DNA of 64,000 bases from assembly GCA_037039685.1 (NCBI GenBank), contig JAWNGF010000003.1, positions 5,560,571-5,624,570 on the forward strand. Direction: 5' to 3'. Positions within the stretch are counted from its first letter, which is position 1, and each line of letters opens with the position of its first letter. A program made the position numbers and the translations under genes. Positions 11,326 to 23,943 of this stretch are shown here, in pieces. Source of the stretch: Ceratobasidium sp. AG-K (taxonomy: Eukaryota; Basidiomycota; Agaricomycetes; Cantharellales; Ceratobasidiaceae). Below the pieces are notes generated by a model. The model saw only the letters and a program-made list of their open reading frames with translations. It was not told the origin of the DNA and did not search any database.

Positions 11326-14300
11326 ATGGGCGTTCTCCTCTTGGACGACGTAACCGAGTCCTCGCTAGCTGATACAAGGCGGCCAAGACACGGCCGGCGA
11401 TCTCGCTATATTGCGCTATCGGCTATTGCTCTTCTTGCTGGTCCAGTTTGCCTATATATACCGTTTACACACTCCTCGGACGGCCGTGGCCAAATTGTCC
11501 CTCAAAATGCACGAGAAATACTAGACACTTGCGCTCGTGCTACTCTTCTTCCCAATACACCTTCCTTTGAGCACAGACGCGTCTCGGAACGGTTCGAACC
11601 TGGTACTCGGCCCACACTTATCCAAAATGCGACGATTTGGACGGGAGTCAAGGAGAACAGCCATGTCAAGGTCGTCCGAGGAGATTTGTTACTGGACGGG
11701 GGTGTCATCCAAGGTGTATACCCGGATGGAGTGGGATTAGAAAAGCTCGGTCAGGAACTCTATGTGCGTGGAGGCATCGAGACGAAGAATGTAAATGGGG
11801 CATGGGTCACGCCTGGTACGCCGGTGTCGAGATACTATTCGCAGGTTATTAATAGTTTTTCTAGCAATTTTTGATATGCACTCGCACGTCGGAGACAGTT
11901 CCTTGCCCAACTTGCGCGGGTCAGCAGACGACAACTCGCTCAAATCCCCTATCATGCCTTTCCTGCGTTCGATCGACGGACTCAATACGCACGACGAAGC
12001 GTACGGTTTGTTCCGCGCGGGAGGAGTTGCCACGTCCTTGGTTCTCCCCGGGAGCGCGGATAATATTGGTGGACAGGCGTTTGCCATCAAGATCAGCCGG
12101 GGGGCGCAGAAACGCGGGCCGAGCGCAATGGTTTTGGAGCCTCCCAAAGGGCTGTTCGTACCACAGAACACCAGCGAAACCGAGGGGGATAATGGTGTTA
12201 GATGGAGGCATATCAAGCACGCTGTATGTCTCTGGCTTTCGCCGCTCAAATTATGTTGTACTTATTTATATCTGGATAGTGCGGAGAGAACCCTTCCGGT
12301 GTTTACTCGCAAACGCGAATGGATAGCATCTGGGAGTTCCGTCGCGCGTATGATCGAGCGCGTGAGCTACTTTTGAAACAAGATGCGTACTGCGAAAGTG
12401 CTCAAGCGGGAAGGTGGAATGAGATTCAGGGGAAGGAGTACCCGGTCAATCTGGAGCTGGAGGCACTCGTGGACGTACTTCGAGGGAGGACCAAAGTGCA
12501 TGTGCATTGCTATGAAGCTGGTAAGTCTAAACTCAAGGACAAGAAATATAGCCGTACTGATTTTGTTGGTATTATAACAGTCGATATTGATGGCCTAGTT
12601 CGGGTATGTGTAATGAGGAACCGCTAGAGCCCTACTGACGAACTTATCTCATTAAATTAGCTCACCAACGAGTTCAAGTTCTCGGTTGCTGCATTTCATC
12701 ATGCCCACGAGGCCTACCTCATCCCGGATCTCATAAAGAAAGCATGGGGAAAGACGCCTGCATTGGCTATTTTCTCGACTTTTGCTCGGTATGGGTACCT
12801 AATTCAGGACTGGCTGTGAGTTAACTTTGCGAACCAGCTACAAACGTGAGGCATATCGAGGGACTCAATACGCCGCCAAGATACTTCACGAAAATGGGTT
12901 AAAGGTCATAATGAAGGTGAGCATCTTACCTAAGCCTAGATCTGACCTTCAAGCTTACTGGCCTTTTTTCCAAGTCGGACGGCCCTCCGGCACTCAACGC
13001 CCGCTATTTGATGTATGAAGCTGCCTTGGCTCACTATTACGGACTTCCTGAAGATGAGGCGATTGCGTCCCTTACGACCACGCCCGCTGAAACTGCTGGG
13101 TATGCGCATAGGCTCGGATACATTAAGCCAGGGTATGACGCAGGTAAGTCATTCGCGAGCTTGGTTGCAAGGCCAGATTAGTTGAGATGCCCTTTAGATA
13201 TCATCATTTGGGACTCGCACCCTCTCGCTCTTGGTGCGACTCCTCAACAAGTGTACATTGACGGCGCACCACAACTCGACCATCCCGCGGTACTGATAAA
13301 ACCAGAATTCTCTCAATTCGCTCCGCAACCTCCGACCTGGGACCGAGAAGCCAATGACACAATTGCTGCAGATGGCCTGCCCGAATTGTCGGTCTCGGAG
13401 AGGGCAGCAGAATTGACGCATACAGTCGTGTTCGAGAATGTGAAATCGCTTGTACGGGGTACTCACATCCGCGAATTTGGAGCGCCAGGAGGCACAATAG
13501 TAGCCCTTCGCGGTAACGTCACTTGTGTGGGCGCCAAGGATGAATGCACCTCGCACTTGGCCCCCTCTGCAAAATACGTGGACCTGAAGCAAGGATCTAT
13601 CATACCGGGTTTGGTATCATTTGGAGCTGCCATTGGACTGTCGGAAATCATGATGGAAGAGTCAACTAATGATGGGTCTCCACCTGATGCGTTAGAGGTG
13701 AAGGTTCCGACTATCGCAGGGGGTGATGGGCTCGTGGTCAAGGCGGTTGATGGATTATCCTTTGCTGGACGAAATGCCTTGTAAGTCTTCAAGTGGGGAA
13801 TACACACCTTAGCGCATTTACACACGCGTATTCAGGTTATCCCACCGCGGTGGCGTGACTACGGTAATCGAAGCACCTTCCTCGCCTGGGCTTATCCAAG
13901 GCGTCAGCGTTGCGTTCCGGACTGGGGCCAGGAATAAGCTCGAGCCTGGTGCGGTTCCTAAGCGGGAGGTCGCTCTACATGCACGGATCATTCATGATGA
14001 CGTGGGAGGAAACGAGATGGTCAGCACTCGAATCGCGACCCTTCGCAAATTATTACTTGACGGCCTCCGGGAAGACAAAGACGGCATTTATGCGCAGGTT
14101 TCAAAGGTTTGACAGGCTTTTGGGTGTATCCTCCTTACAATACTGAAGGTTCGGTTATCTGTCCGTCTAGGGAAAACTCCCGCTTGTGGTGTCGGTTGAA
14201 AAGGCTGATATCATGGCTACCCTTCTCGAGCTGAAAAGTGAGATTGAGGCTGTTTCAAACTCCATACTTCACTTGGTATTCGCTGGCGCAACAGAGTCGC

Positions 14301-14893
14301 ATTTAGTAGCCAGCGAGATATCCAAGGCTGGTGTGGGTGTAATTCTGGCCCCTCTGAGATCTTTCCCGCGTAATTGGGACCAAAAACGATAGTAAGTTGG
14401 ATGAAATTCCGTTGTTTATCTATGCTAAATCGAATTTTCTCGCTTGCTAGCATCCCCGGGCCTCCTATAACGTATGAAACTCCGCTTCAAGCCCTTCAAA
14501 AGGCTGGTGTGACCGTCGCACTTGGTATTTCGTCGGTAGACGTTACGCAGGCGTGGGATGTCCCCAACACTAGATTTAATCTCGGATGGGTACGTTCTGA
14601 CATAGACCTATATTTAAAGCTGATCGTGTATCGTCTAGGCTCTAACTGACTCGAACGGTACGCTGAGCGCAGCCGAAGCACTCGCACTCTCCACGACAAA
14701 ACTAGAAAAGTAAGTCATTCAGAGCCTTGTTAACGTCCGATCCTGATCGATTCGCTGTAGGCTTTTCCAAATTTCGGATCTTGATACAGATTTAGTTGCT
14801 TATCGGGGCGGAGATGCGTTCGGCTATGATAGCAAGCCTGTGGGGATATTGTCTTCGTCGAGGGGGCGCAACGAGTTATTCAGCGACGCTTGA
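11326..14893 (+). CDS. Membrane-anchored tandem amidohydrolase, copy A
   Basis: Model: join(11326..11815,11865..12223,12280..12520,12581..12603,12661..12788,12838..12916,12975..13143,13198..13780,13836..14106,14171..14391,14451..14589,14639..14709,14761..14893), 968 residues, 12 introns, frame kept throughout. One N-terminal transmembrane segment follows an Arg-rich stretch (YIALSAIALLAGPVCLYI), suggesting a type II membrane protein. The first half has amidohydrolase-superfamily metal-site motifs: DMHSHVG (HxH), HCYEA, AFHHAHEA and MKSDGP, ending with an imidazolonepropionase-like IIIWDSHPLALGATP. The second half repeats the fold, but its entry motif is PGLVSFGAAIGL, without the HxH pair, so it is probably not catalytic. 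A paralogue lies at 54510-58213 on the other strand. The substrate is unknown; hydrolysis of a C-N bond is a family inference. Confidence 0.9.
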
Positions 14894-15402
14894 GAGGGGG
14901 GAGATATAAGTCTCATTGGAAATGCAGAAAAGGCCTCTAGAGTTCCGAGGTACCCTGTGCATTCATTCCATTGCAATAATACAAACTGTTTACCCTATGG
15001 AAGGATTCAGCGTACCAACCCGGGGTATCATTGCCGCGTTTATTTATGGGGACAACGCTTTCCTCCCTCGACCGATTCCTGAGCACTCTCCGTCTAACTA
15101 CGTAACTTGTATACACCTCGATCGACGTTATTAATAACGCATTTATTTGATGGAAAATTGGGATGAATTGGTTCCCAACGCAGAGCGTCTTTCCCGATCC
15201 AGCCCGAGGCTTTGAATCACGTGCGGTTCTTTCTGTGTGACTTTGTCTCAACCTAACTGAAGTCTGGCGAGCTTCTAGACAGTGCTGTTTCTTGGTCCCT
15301 GGCACAGTACTGGAGACTTACGCGTGATACCACATTAATCCACACACACGCCATTGTCCAACCCTCAAGAATTCAAGTACCCGTTTATTTTTTCTCTTGG
15401 TT
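14894..15402. other. Intergenic spacer
   Basis: About 0.5 kb between amidohydrolase A and the F-box gene, both on the plus strand. No coding signal was found. It probably contains the terminator of the first gene and the promoter of the second. Confidence 0.5.
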
Positions 15403-17199
15403 ATGGCCCATCCGATATTTAACATGCTAGAGATACTCGGCTTTATTTTAGAACAATTACAACTTGACGGGACCGACTTACGTGCACTCATGCCAGTATC
15501 TCGCAAGTTCTTCCATTGCGCAATTCCACTAGTGTGGCGATCTGTACAGAATTGTGAACGTCTAAGGCAGCTAGTGTTCACGGATGTTATTCTCAAGAAA
15601 AGGATTGGCACGTGGGTTAATGTGAGTGACGCCCTTTGTCGCACAACCGGGTCTTTGCTTACCCTCCCCTAAATCCAACTAGAAAATACAACCTCTCGAT
15701 CAGAAATTGCTACATCGAGTCAACCTCTACACGACGCACATCAAACAGTTCAGGGAATTTTTCAATAATCGTCATAAAAAAGCGTATTGGACCATGCTGC
15801 TTAGAGCTGTACCAACTCGTCCCATCCTACCGAACCTGCAGGCATTAACCTTTGAAGGGTTTCAAACAGTAGACACGTTTCCAATGGTTCTTGATGCGCT
15901 TTTGTCCCCAACTCTTGTCACGATACAAGCACCTGGATACGCCACCGGAAGTTCACTTCCGATTCTTTCTCTGGAGCGAATGGACAAAATGGCTAAGTCG
16001 TGTCCTAGCATCCAATCAATAGAACTCTACTCGGCACTGAGGTATGGCCACATTCGTAGAACCTCAACAAAAGTCATTTCTCCTGATCACAAACTTCTTG
16101 TTACTATCGGGAAACTTCACAACCTCCGTTTCCTCGGTGCTGGGATTGAGATACTTTTCCCTGAGATGTTGCCGTTGTTAGGTAGCCTACCTAATCTTGA
16201 ATCGCTCGAAATATGTATCCCAAGTGATACTCAAGAGGACACTCTTGAGTACCCCCTTCCACTACCACCCGGCAAATTTCCAGCGCTTCGGCACCTCGGG
16301 TTGTACTGCGAAGTCCCGGACCTTCTGTTAGAAGTGTGGAAGGAACTACCCTTTGTTCAGTGCCTCGTCTCTATTTACATTAAAACGGATAGCTTTTTGA
16401 CCGATGATGGTACTTTGCCCGACCTTCTATGCGATATTTGTTCCCGGAGTCCTGATATCGTTGACCTACGCTTTGATACCACACCGGATTTCTCTACTGG
16501 CAGGCAGGTCGAACTCTTCACAGTACCGGTTATAGCCCAGTTGAGATTGTGCCGTTCCCTGAAGCGACTCACAGTCCTATGTGCGCGTTCGCAAATACTA
16601 CTACCGGATGATTTCGAGCAGCTTACAATAGCACTTGCTGGTCTGGAATACCTGGATCTTTCGGACTGCTATCTATCATTCGAAGGTCTGGCGTGTATAA
16701 CCAAGTATATTCAAGCGCTTGGGTATCTGGCGGTGAATTTTGACTTTAAAAAATGGCCGCATGAGAATGGAATCCCTCCGAAATTGCCCTCGTCCTCCTC
16801 CATCATCCATCTGAAATCTCAGTTCACCGTCCCCACATGGTATGGTGGGAGTTTTCCAGGCGACACCTACACCTTCATCTTACCGATGTGAGTTATTACT
16901 AGTTTATACTTAAGTGGTGTATACTTGGCTTATATGCTGGCAATAGAATTCTCCAACGTTTGTGGCCGAACGGAGTACATTGCGGTTTCACACATAGCGC
17001 TGAGGCATCAAGAGAGTGCAAGCAGCCGCAACGAGATCTACTGAACCTGATCAACTCTACAATCGTAGGCCTATGCATGCCGACAAAGTTTGAGGCTCCA
17101 AGTCCGTATTTGGCGGCGCGATGGAAGTATATTGACAATAACCATGACGGGGATTCTTGGTTACTAAAACAAGGAAGAGTCGCTTCGACTCAGGATTAG
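15403..17199 (+). CDS. F-box/LRR-like protein
   Basis: Model: join(15403..15621,15683..16887,16947..17199), 558 residues; both introns have GT..AG ends and keep frame. The N-terminus (MAHPIFNMLEILGFILEQL) followed by LRALMPVSRKFFHCAIPLVW matches the degenerate F-box of basidiomycete F-box proteins, which recruit substrates to SCF ubiquitin ligases through Skp1. The remainder has leucine-rich repeats with spacing typical of this family (LPNLQALTFEGF, LHNLRFLGAG, LPNLESLEICIP, LKRLTVLCARS, LEYLDLSDC). The target is unknown. A truncated relative lies at 26940-27700 on the minus strand. Confidence 0.8.
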
Positions 17200-17709
17200 T
17201 TATTATTAGTGACAAATTGTGCACAGAGCATTTGAACCAGCCAGTTACGGCTGCACGTCACCAGAATCCCGTGTATCATTCTGTATTTCCTAATCCGCAA
17301 CTAGGCATGTATGTGATGAACAACTACCAGTCGCGCTGGCAATGGGGGCGTCTTAGCCATCTATTCACTCAGATGTAACTTGAGGCTCAATCGCGAACTA
17401 CGGATGCCTGGACCGCCAACAACAAAAAGTGGCTTCACTTGATTCTGCCTGCTTCTTCCCGCTCAATAGCAAATTTCAAGTGCCCTTACTTCCGATGGAA
17501 AATTCGGGGCATCTCACTTAGAGAACTTCACCGTATCCAACCTGTGCATGGCTGGTCCAGCGCCTGACTGATTGCTGTTGATTACTTCAACCCCCCCCCC
17601 CCCCTCAAACCCCTGAGTTCAAATCAATGATAGGATACGACTGGCATAACGCGTACTTCAAAAGTATAAAACTATACATAGAGGGAATTAAAATGTAACA
17701 CTACAGTAT
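17200..17709. other. Intergenic with a 14-bp C run
   Basis: Spacer between the convergent F-box gene (plus) and histone deacetylase gene (minus). A homopolymer of 14 cytosines lies at about 17591-17604. No coding signal was found. The short plus-strand ORF at 17157-17378 overlaps the F-box terminus and looks spurious. Confidence 0.5.
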
Positions 17710-20593
17710 TCAGGCAGATGCGTACGACGAAGGCTTGACAGTCGAGGCAGCCTCCGCAACCGGGGCCTTCCGGCGCCTCACACCTTGAAGGAGCTCAGAG
17801 CGAGGCGTGACCCGTGCAGTGATGAATTGCTGGATGGCTGGCATGGATGCGCGCATTACTTTCGTAACTCGTTGTTCGGCTACCGGTGAAATCCCTAGTT
17901 AGAGCAATTCACCATTCTGGCGGATAGCGTAACGTACTGGATTGCTGAACTTGTCCGTGCCTCCGATTGAGTTGCTGGTCTGAAAGGTAGATTGGGTGAT
18001 CCTTGGGTAGAATCACCATCGAGTGCTACCAACCTGTTTAGTTGACATCGCTTGGGTTTTTACTTGGACCACGTACTTTGAAATACCACTTTCGTTGCTC
18101 GTCTTCGAATCTAGGTACGACTGGGATTGTGTGCATTCCGCATACTTGGACGACGGCCTTGACCTTGGACCGCACACTCTGGACTGGACATCCCCTACTT
18201 CAGTGAGGAGCTTCAAAAGGTTCTGGGAAAGGCTTACATCGTTCATTAATCAGACCGATAACGGAATGTCCAGCGGTCCCGTGTGCGACAATTACAATTT
18301 CCTTGGCATCTGAAAGTCTATCGGTTCATCAGCACTTCAACCCAATTTGTCAAGGTGACGAAACCCACTCGGCGAGGTTATCCCATGCACTGACCACTGC
18401 GTCCTTGGCCGACTCTCGTCGCTCTTTTGCAGTGGGTAAATCCTATTGTGCCGTTAGCCTTGGTCTGGACGTCTTGTTCGTCGGACTCACATCATTCAGC
18501 ACCACGACAGGGTGCATGTTCAGGTCGATCAAGCTAAAATCTTGAGATGTGCACCACCGAAGGAACTCGCTGGATGTATCAATCTACCAAATCTCACGCG
18601 TTACCTCGGTAGCGGCGAGATGGGAAGGAAACTTACGATCCATGTATTCTCGGCTTCGATATTCAATTGTTTCAGTGCCAACAATTCAGTCGAAATGTTG
18701 CCGAAATCGTGAACAAAGATCACGAGCGTATGTTGTCTGCCCAGGTTTCCGCTGCGTCCTCTTTTGAGCTTATGCTCCCACCCAGGGAACCCAGGGCTTA
18801 CCTAACAAGTAGTTGACCTTTGTAGTATTCGGCTAGATCTGGGACGGCCCACGGGAACTCGTACAAGCCAAACTCGCGCAATGCGTGTTCGCGGCGCCAC
18901 GCTTTGAATAATTCTGTAGATATCACCCGTCAGTAATGTAAATTCGACTGATTAGACGACGCTCACCAGGGAGGTGGATATTCGTTTCGTCAGCGACTAT
19001 CGAAGACCAATTAATTAATGTGAATTCCGAAGAAAGGAAAAGAGTACTCACTATCTTTAGGCTCCAAGTTACTCGAGTTGATAGAGTGCCAATACTGGCT
19101 CTGGACTCGTGAGACCTGCCACACCACCTCGGTCGCGACTTCCCCTGCTTCTAATCTGGGAAGTTCGGGGAGTGGGTCGCCCAAAAGAGCGGAAGCGACC
19201 GAGAGCGCAGAGTTGGAAATGGATTCCAAGTTGTATCCACCCTGGATGATGAATAAGTCTACTAAACTGCTAGGCCAGTGTCCGATGTACCTCGAGTGCC
19301 ACTACGAGTTTCCCTCCAGCGAGCGTACTCAGTAGCGCAGTCATGTGCGCATAACACGCTGGAGTAACATCACACATTCCGAGCTCATCTCCAGCCGCCG
19401 CATCGAATCCAGCCGAAACTGTACCAGGCAATCAGTAATTTCGCCCCGATACCGAATAAGGAAGGAGGGGGACATACTAAATACTAGCTCAGGCGCAAAC
19501 TCGTACGCAATAGGCATAACGATATTTAAAAACGCATACATGTAATCGGCATCTCCCATGTGACCCTCTGGCCAGGGTATATTTACCGACCTGTACCGGG
19601 ACTTAATATACGGACAAACGGGAATGGGATAGGCTACTCACTTGCCTTTCCCGGCGCCTGCTCCAACGCTGTTCATGGACCCATATGTCCCTCCGGGGTA
19701 GAATTCGCCTCCATCGTAGCGGTGGATAGAAATGTACAGGACGGAGGGGTCATCTTCGAAGGCAAGCTGGGTGCCGTTTCCTGTGGAAATGTGTCAGTGG
19801 GGGTGCATAGACAAGTGGGGTACGAACCGTGATGCACGTCCCTAGAAGTCACGTTAGGTACGGTTGTCAGGCAGAGTAAAAGTTGTAGACTAACCAGTCT
19901 AAGATCAGAATTCGCTTTATGGGCGTCTCGTTCATGACTACCCGGGCAGCGACTGCGACGTTATTGTAGAAACAAAATCCCATGTGTTCGTCTGGCTCGG
20001 CGTGGTGCCCTGGTGGACGGACAATAGCAAAGCTGTTGCGGACCTACTAGTCGGAAAGCCGTTAGAGGGTGTTACATATGGAGGCGTGGTGGTACTGACC
20101 TCACCACGCGCAACGGCCAATGCGCACTCGATAACTCCCCCACAACTAAGTGCGGCAGCTTGACTAGTTGCCTGGGTCACATATAGCGAGAGCTGCTCAT
20201 AGAACTGAGAGGTAGCCGCAATGTGCTCATCCGTCATCCCTATAATATAATTAATTAATTCAGTCTCGTGGGGCTTGATGGGGGCTTTCCTTCAAGTGCC
20301 TCCACTTTATCCACCAAATCGACCGTATGTACAAGCATAACCTCATTCCTCCTAACCAACCGAGCTTTGATCTTTTGCATACGTTGCAACAAGCCATGTT
20401 TGGCAAGGATAGCTCGAATGCACGTAATCCGCTGGGGTTTTTCGGGGTGGTGCTCGGTGTAGGGGTCGTCTGGGTCAGTACGCTGCTGGGTATGGAGTGT
20501 CATAACCGAGTCATAGCAGTATCCGGTGCGCGTAGGAGCACTTGGGGGAGTAATAGGGGGAGAAGGGGGAGAGCCCACCGTGGAGGTATTCAT
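17710..20593 (-). CDS. Class II histone deacetylase, HDA1/Clr3 type, with Arb2-like domain
   Basis: Multi-exon gene. The N-terminus carries [12 protein letters not shown] and [15 protein letters not shown]. The deacetylase core is seen in pieces: [57 protein letters not shown] with the catalytic HH pair, [35 protein letters not shown] and [17 protein letters not shown]. The 3' half encodes an Arb2-like region ([32 protein letters not shown]), as in fungal HDA1 proteins. The stop is at 17712-17710. These enzymes deacetylate histones for gene and heterochromatin silencing. The start is the only in-frame ATG after an upstream stop. The first intron (20289-20240) lacks a GT or GC donor in the required phase (see findings). 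It is transcribed divergently from the methyltransferase gene. Confidence 0.92.
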
Positions 20594-20977
20594 AAGGTAT
20601 ATCGAGGCGGGATGCAGGCCTTGGTTGCTGACATAACCAGGTCAACACCGGGTCCAAACATTCCCAAATAAGTGACTGAATTTCCACCCGCCGTAATTCC
20701 AGTGGAGTTTTGGTCGCGTCAAAGCTGCCTCGACCGACGACCACGACAGCAAAGTCTATATTATGCCTTGACCGTTTTCAAAGTCTATAAATTATACCTT
20801 TGTGGAAGTGGTGTTATTAATTTCCAACGACGTATTTGGTAGGGATTGTTCGGGAAGCCCCTGTGGAAGCTACTTGTAATCTCAACGATCACCTTGGGCC
20901 TGGGCTTGCTGTTGGCGACCTCTGTTTATAGCCTTTCAATACCCCTACCCTCATTCTAGACATAAATTGTTCTTCAA
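20594..20977. promoter_or_regulatory. Shared divergent promoter of the deacetylase and methyltransferase genes
   Basis: The 384 bp between the start codons of two outward-facing genes must contain both promoters. I did not identify specific transcription factor sites. The short distance suggests possible co-regulation, which is an inference. Confidence 0.6.
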
Positions 20978-23815
20978 ATGTCTAAAGCTGGCCCTTCTCG
21001 ACCTATCAAACGACCGCTGGCACGTCCGATTCCTCGTCAGAATGCCCCCAAGCCATCAGCCAGGGATGGTAAGCATATCCAGTACTATAGTATTAGCATT
21101 GGCTAACTGGATTCAGACGTAATTGTTATCTCATCCGACGAGGACGAAGAAACGGAGGGACAGAGCCCAAAACGGCCAACCGCACCAGTCAACACGGCGC
21201 CTGTCGTAGAATTACCCACTCGCAATCTGCTCTCACGCTCGACCTCACAACGAGACCATGCGCCCATTATTATCAGCTCTTCAGAGTCTGAGGCAGTCTC
21301 CAAGAAACATACCTCCTCTGACTCGGACAAATCCGCCAAGTCTCGGCCAAGACCTCGCCCGGTAGTAGAATTAGCCACCCCCGTCAATCACCGCTTCAAA
21401 CGCACACCGGCATCTGCCCTTGGTAGCAAACTACGCTACACGACAGCATCTTCTTCTCAACCTCTACCTGCTCTCGGCCGTCCAAAACCGTTCCCCCTTG
21501 CTCGAAATACAGTCTCGGCCCCAGCCCGACTTGAAGACTTGCCCCCGCTCCCTTCTTCCTCGAGCCCCCCTCAAGACCATGCACCTTCATCGCCCTCGCG
21601 AGATCCTGCGGCATACCGAGAAAATACAGCAGGCCCGAACCCCAGTTCTGACGTCGACGCCGACTCGTCCTCGTCCGGCGACATTGTTGAAACAGTATTA
21701 ACCAGCGCAGAACAAGACACGATGCCTGCAATGGTATTAGACAGCAGCCCAGGACCCGGATCGAGTGGCTCAGAACGAGTTCCGGATGCCTCTCAACACC
21801 GGGACCCAGACCAACCCACCATTCCCAGCTCACCTACCCCGAGCCAGGGCTCAGACCACACTGAAGCTGAACAGGAACTCGAAGAAATGACTGCCAACGT
21901 GTCCTTGTACGATGCCTCACCCAGCAAAGGAAAGGCGCCGGATAGTGCAGTCGCTCAGGCTGTGGCGGCGGTCGGAAACGTGAACCTTGGTGTAAGCAGC
22001 GATGGCGGTGCTGGTTCGGAAGGGAGCGACGACCGGTTCAACTGTAGCGTTGGGGACTGTCAAGCGACTTTTACCACCGCCGGAAAATTGCACTCGCACA
22101 CGAGTCGGGACCATGGGATTAAATTGCAGCAAAAGAGCAAGGGAAAGCGCAAGGCCCGAGACGAAGACGCTCCAATACCTTCCAAGCGACGCATTATGGA
22201 TGCGCCTCACCCGCGCTCGCGCGATTCGTCGGCTTCGGGATCGTCGTCGGACCGGTATGTCAAGAGGAAACAGACGGTCGGGTTCAACTCGTTTGTGCAA
22301 AAGGTGTCGGACCAAGAATTACTCGTAAGTCTCTCTGCACTCGGCTCTCGAGCTCAGTCTAACCGTGTGCCAGTCTCCATCCGATGTCCCAGACGCAGCC
22401 TCCTCATCCAACTCTTCCCGCTCTCCCTCTCCACCCTCAACTCCCGCTCCCTCAATCCCCAAAATCCGAGCCCCACACCCAAACATGCGCACCGTCGTCC
22501 CAGACTCTCCAAGCGCAAACCTCTCCCCCTCGAAACAAATCGCCCAAACCAAAGACTCGATCCTCATCGAAGGCGAAAAACTCGAAACCTGGCGCGTGGA
22601 TCTGGTCAACAGCATGCCCGAATCTTACCGCCGGGACCCAGGCTGTCGCGCCGTATTCGAAGCCTACATGGACGACGCGATGCGCGAAAACGAGCCGTGC
22701 GCCCCGGCGATCGTGGTTGAAAACGAGGTGGACAAGGAGCCGTGTCCGCCTTGGGAGTTTGTTTATTATAATCGGATGGTGTATGGGACGAATGTGCCTA
22801 AACCAGATATGGATGCGCTCGTGGGGTGCGATTGTTTGGGTCCCTGCAATCCGAATAATAAGCGCTGTGCGTGCGTGCAGAGGCAGGAGCGGTACTTTGC
22901 TGAGAACCCTGGGTTGGATGAGTACGAGGGGTTTGGTTGTCATCCGAGCGGCGAGATCAAGTACCATAATGGAGCGATTTTTGGGTGCAATAGCAAGTGC
23001 TCGTGCGATGCGGATTGTTCGAACAAGGTGGGCCGGTTGAAGTGTGGTTGATTAGTACTGACGTTTGATTTAGGTATTACAACAAGGTCGCAAGTACGCG
23101 ATTTCAGTGAAAAAGACCAAGAACAAAGGATGGGGTGCGTGCATGTCCTCTAGTACCACGCATGTACTAACCATCAACTAGGTGTCTTTGCCAAGGAGAA
23201 TATTCCAGCCGGAATGTTTATTGGCGTCTATACCGGCGAACTCCTGACCGAGGGGATCGTCAACAAGCGGTCTCCGTGAGTACATGCACCTGATATATCG
23301 TGCTCCAAATCTAATCTGTTCTTAGGGTGTACGACGAATTTGGTCGAACCTACGTCTTGAACATCGACTTTGCTCACATTAGGGCCAATAAAGATGCGCC
23401 AACGTACGCAGTGGACGCCTTTCATGCTGGAAACGTAGGCAATTTGCTTTGATACTCGGCTTACTCTAACCAGCTTGTCACAGTTTACGCGATTCTTCAA
23501 CCACTCGTGTCAGCCCAACTTGGGTTTGACGGCTTACTACTGTGACGACGTCGACATCCAGAAACCCCTTATTTCTCTGTTCTGTGATCGATTTATCAAG
23601 GCTGGCGAAGAGTTGACGTTTTCGTACACTGGATTGGACGTCGACGATCCCGATGTATGCATTTCAAATTCCCATGTAGGCCATGACTAACCTCATTTCA
23701 GGACGTTGCCAAGTTGCAACAGATACAGCACGGGGAACATAGCGGTAAGGTGTTTGAAAAGTGTTTGTGCGGCGCTCCCAAATGTTTCGGGATCATGTTC
23801 ACTGGCGAAAGTTGA
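20978..23815 (+). CDS. SUV39/Clr4-type histone H3K9 methyltransferase with C2H2 finger
   Basis: Model: join(20978..21068,21117..22324,22374..23027,23074..23134,23182..23275,23326..23434,23484..23654,23702..23815), 833 residues, seven GT..AG introns, frame kept. From the N-terminus: a Ser/Pro-rich region with two SUMO-interaction-like motifs (VIVISSDEDEE near 32 and PIIISSSESE near 76); a C-x4-C-x12-H-x4-H zinc finger near 340-362; a pre-SET cysteine cluster starting CDCLGPC near 585; a SET domain with NKGWGVFA, FNHSCQPN (about 744-751) and ELTFSYTG; and a post-SET CLCGAPKC. Pre-SET, SET and post-SET together define the SUV39 group, which methylates H3K9 using S-adenosylmethionine. I saw no chromodomain, although Clr4/SUV39 proteins usually carry one. 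Confidence 0.93.
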
Positions 23816-23943
23816 TCTATCTGTATTACCCCGATCTGCTTTTGTTTTTTTTGGTGGCATTATGAAACGGACTATGTTGTACTTTCATACTAATGCGAGA
23901 GTGGCGAAAGAAATGCTATTGCGTCGAGCAGAACTGCAAATGA

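Noticed and set aside
11816..11864. Apparent stop in amidohydrolase A after AWVTPG
   Set aside because: It is an intron (GTACGC...CTAG). Removing it gives a DMHSH motif, and the paralogue is spliced at the same place.
21396..21833. Minus-strand frame of 145 codons
   Set aside because: It is antisense to the disordered, Ser/Pro-rich exon of the methyltransferase, whose composition keeps the opposite strand open.
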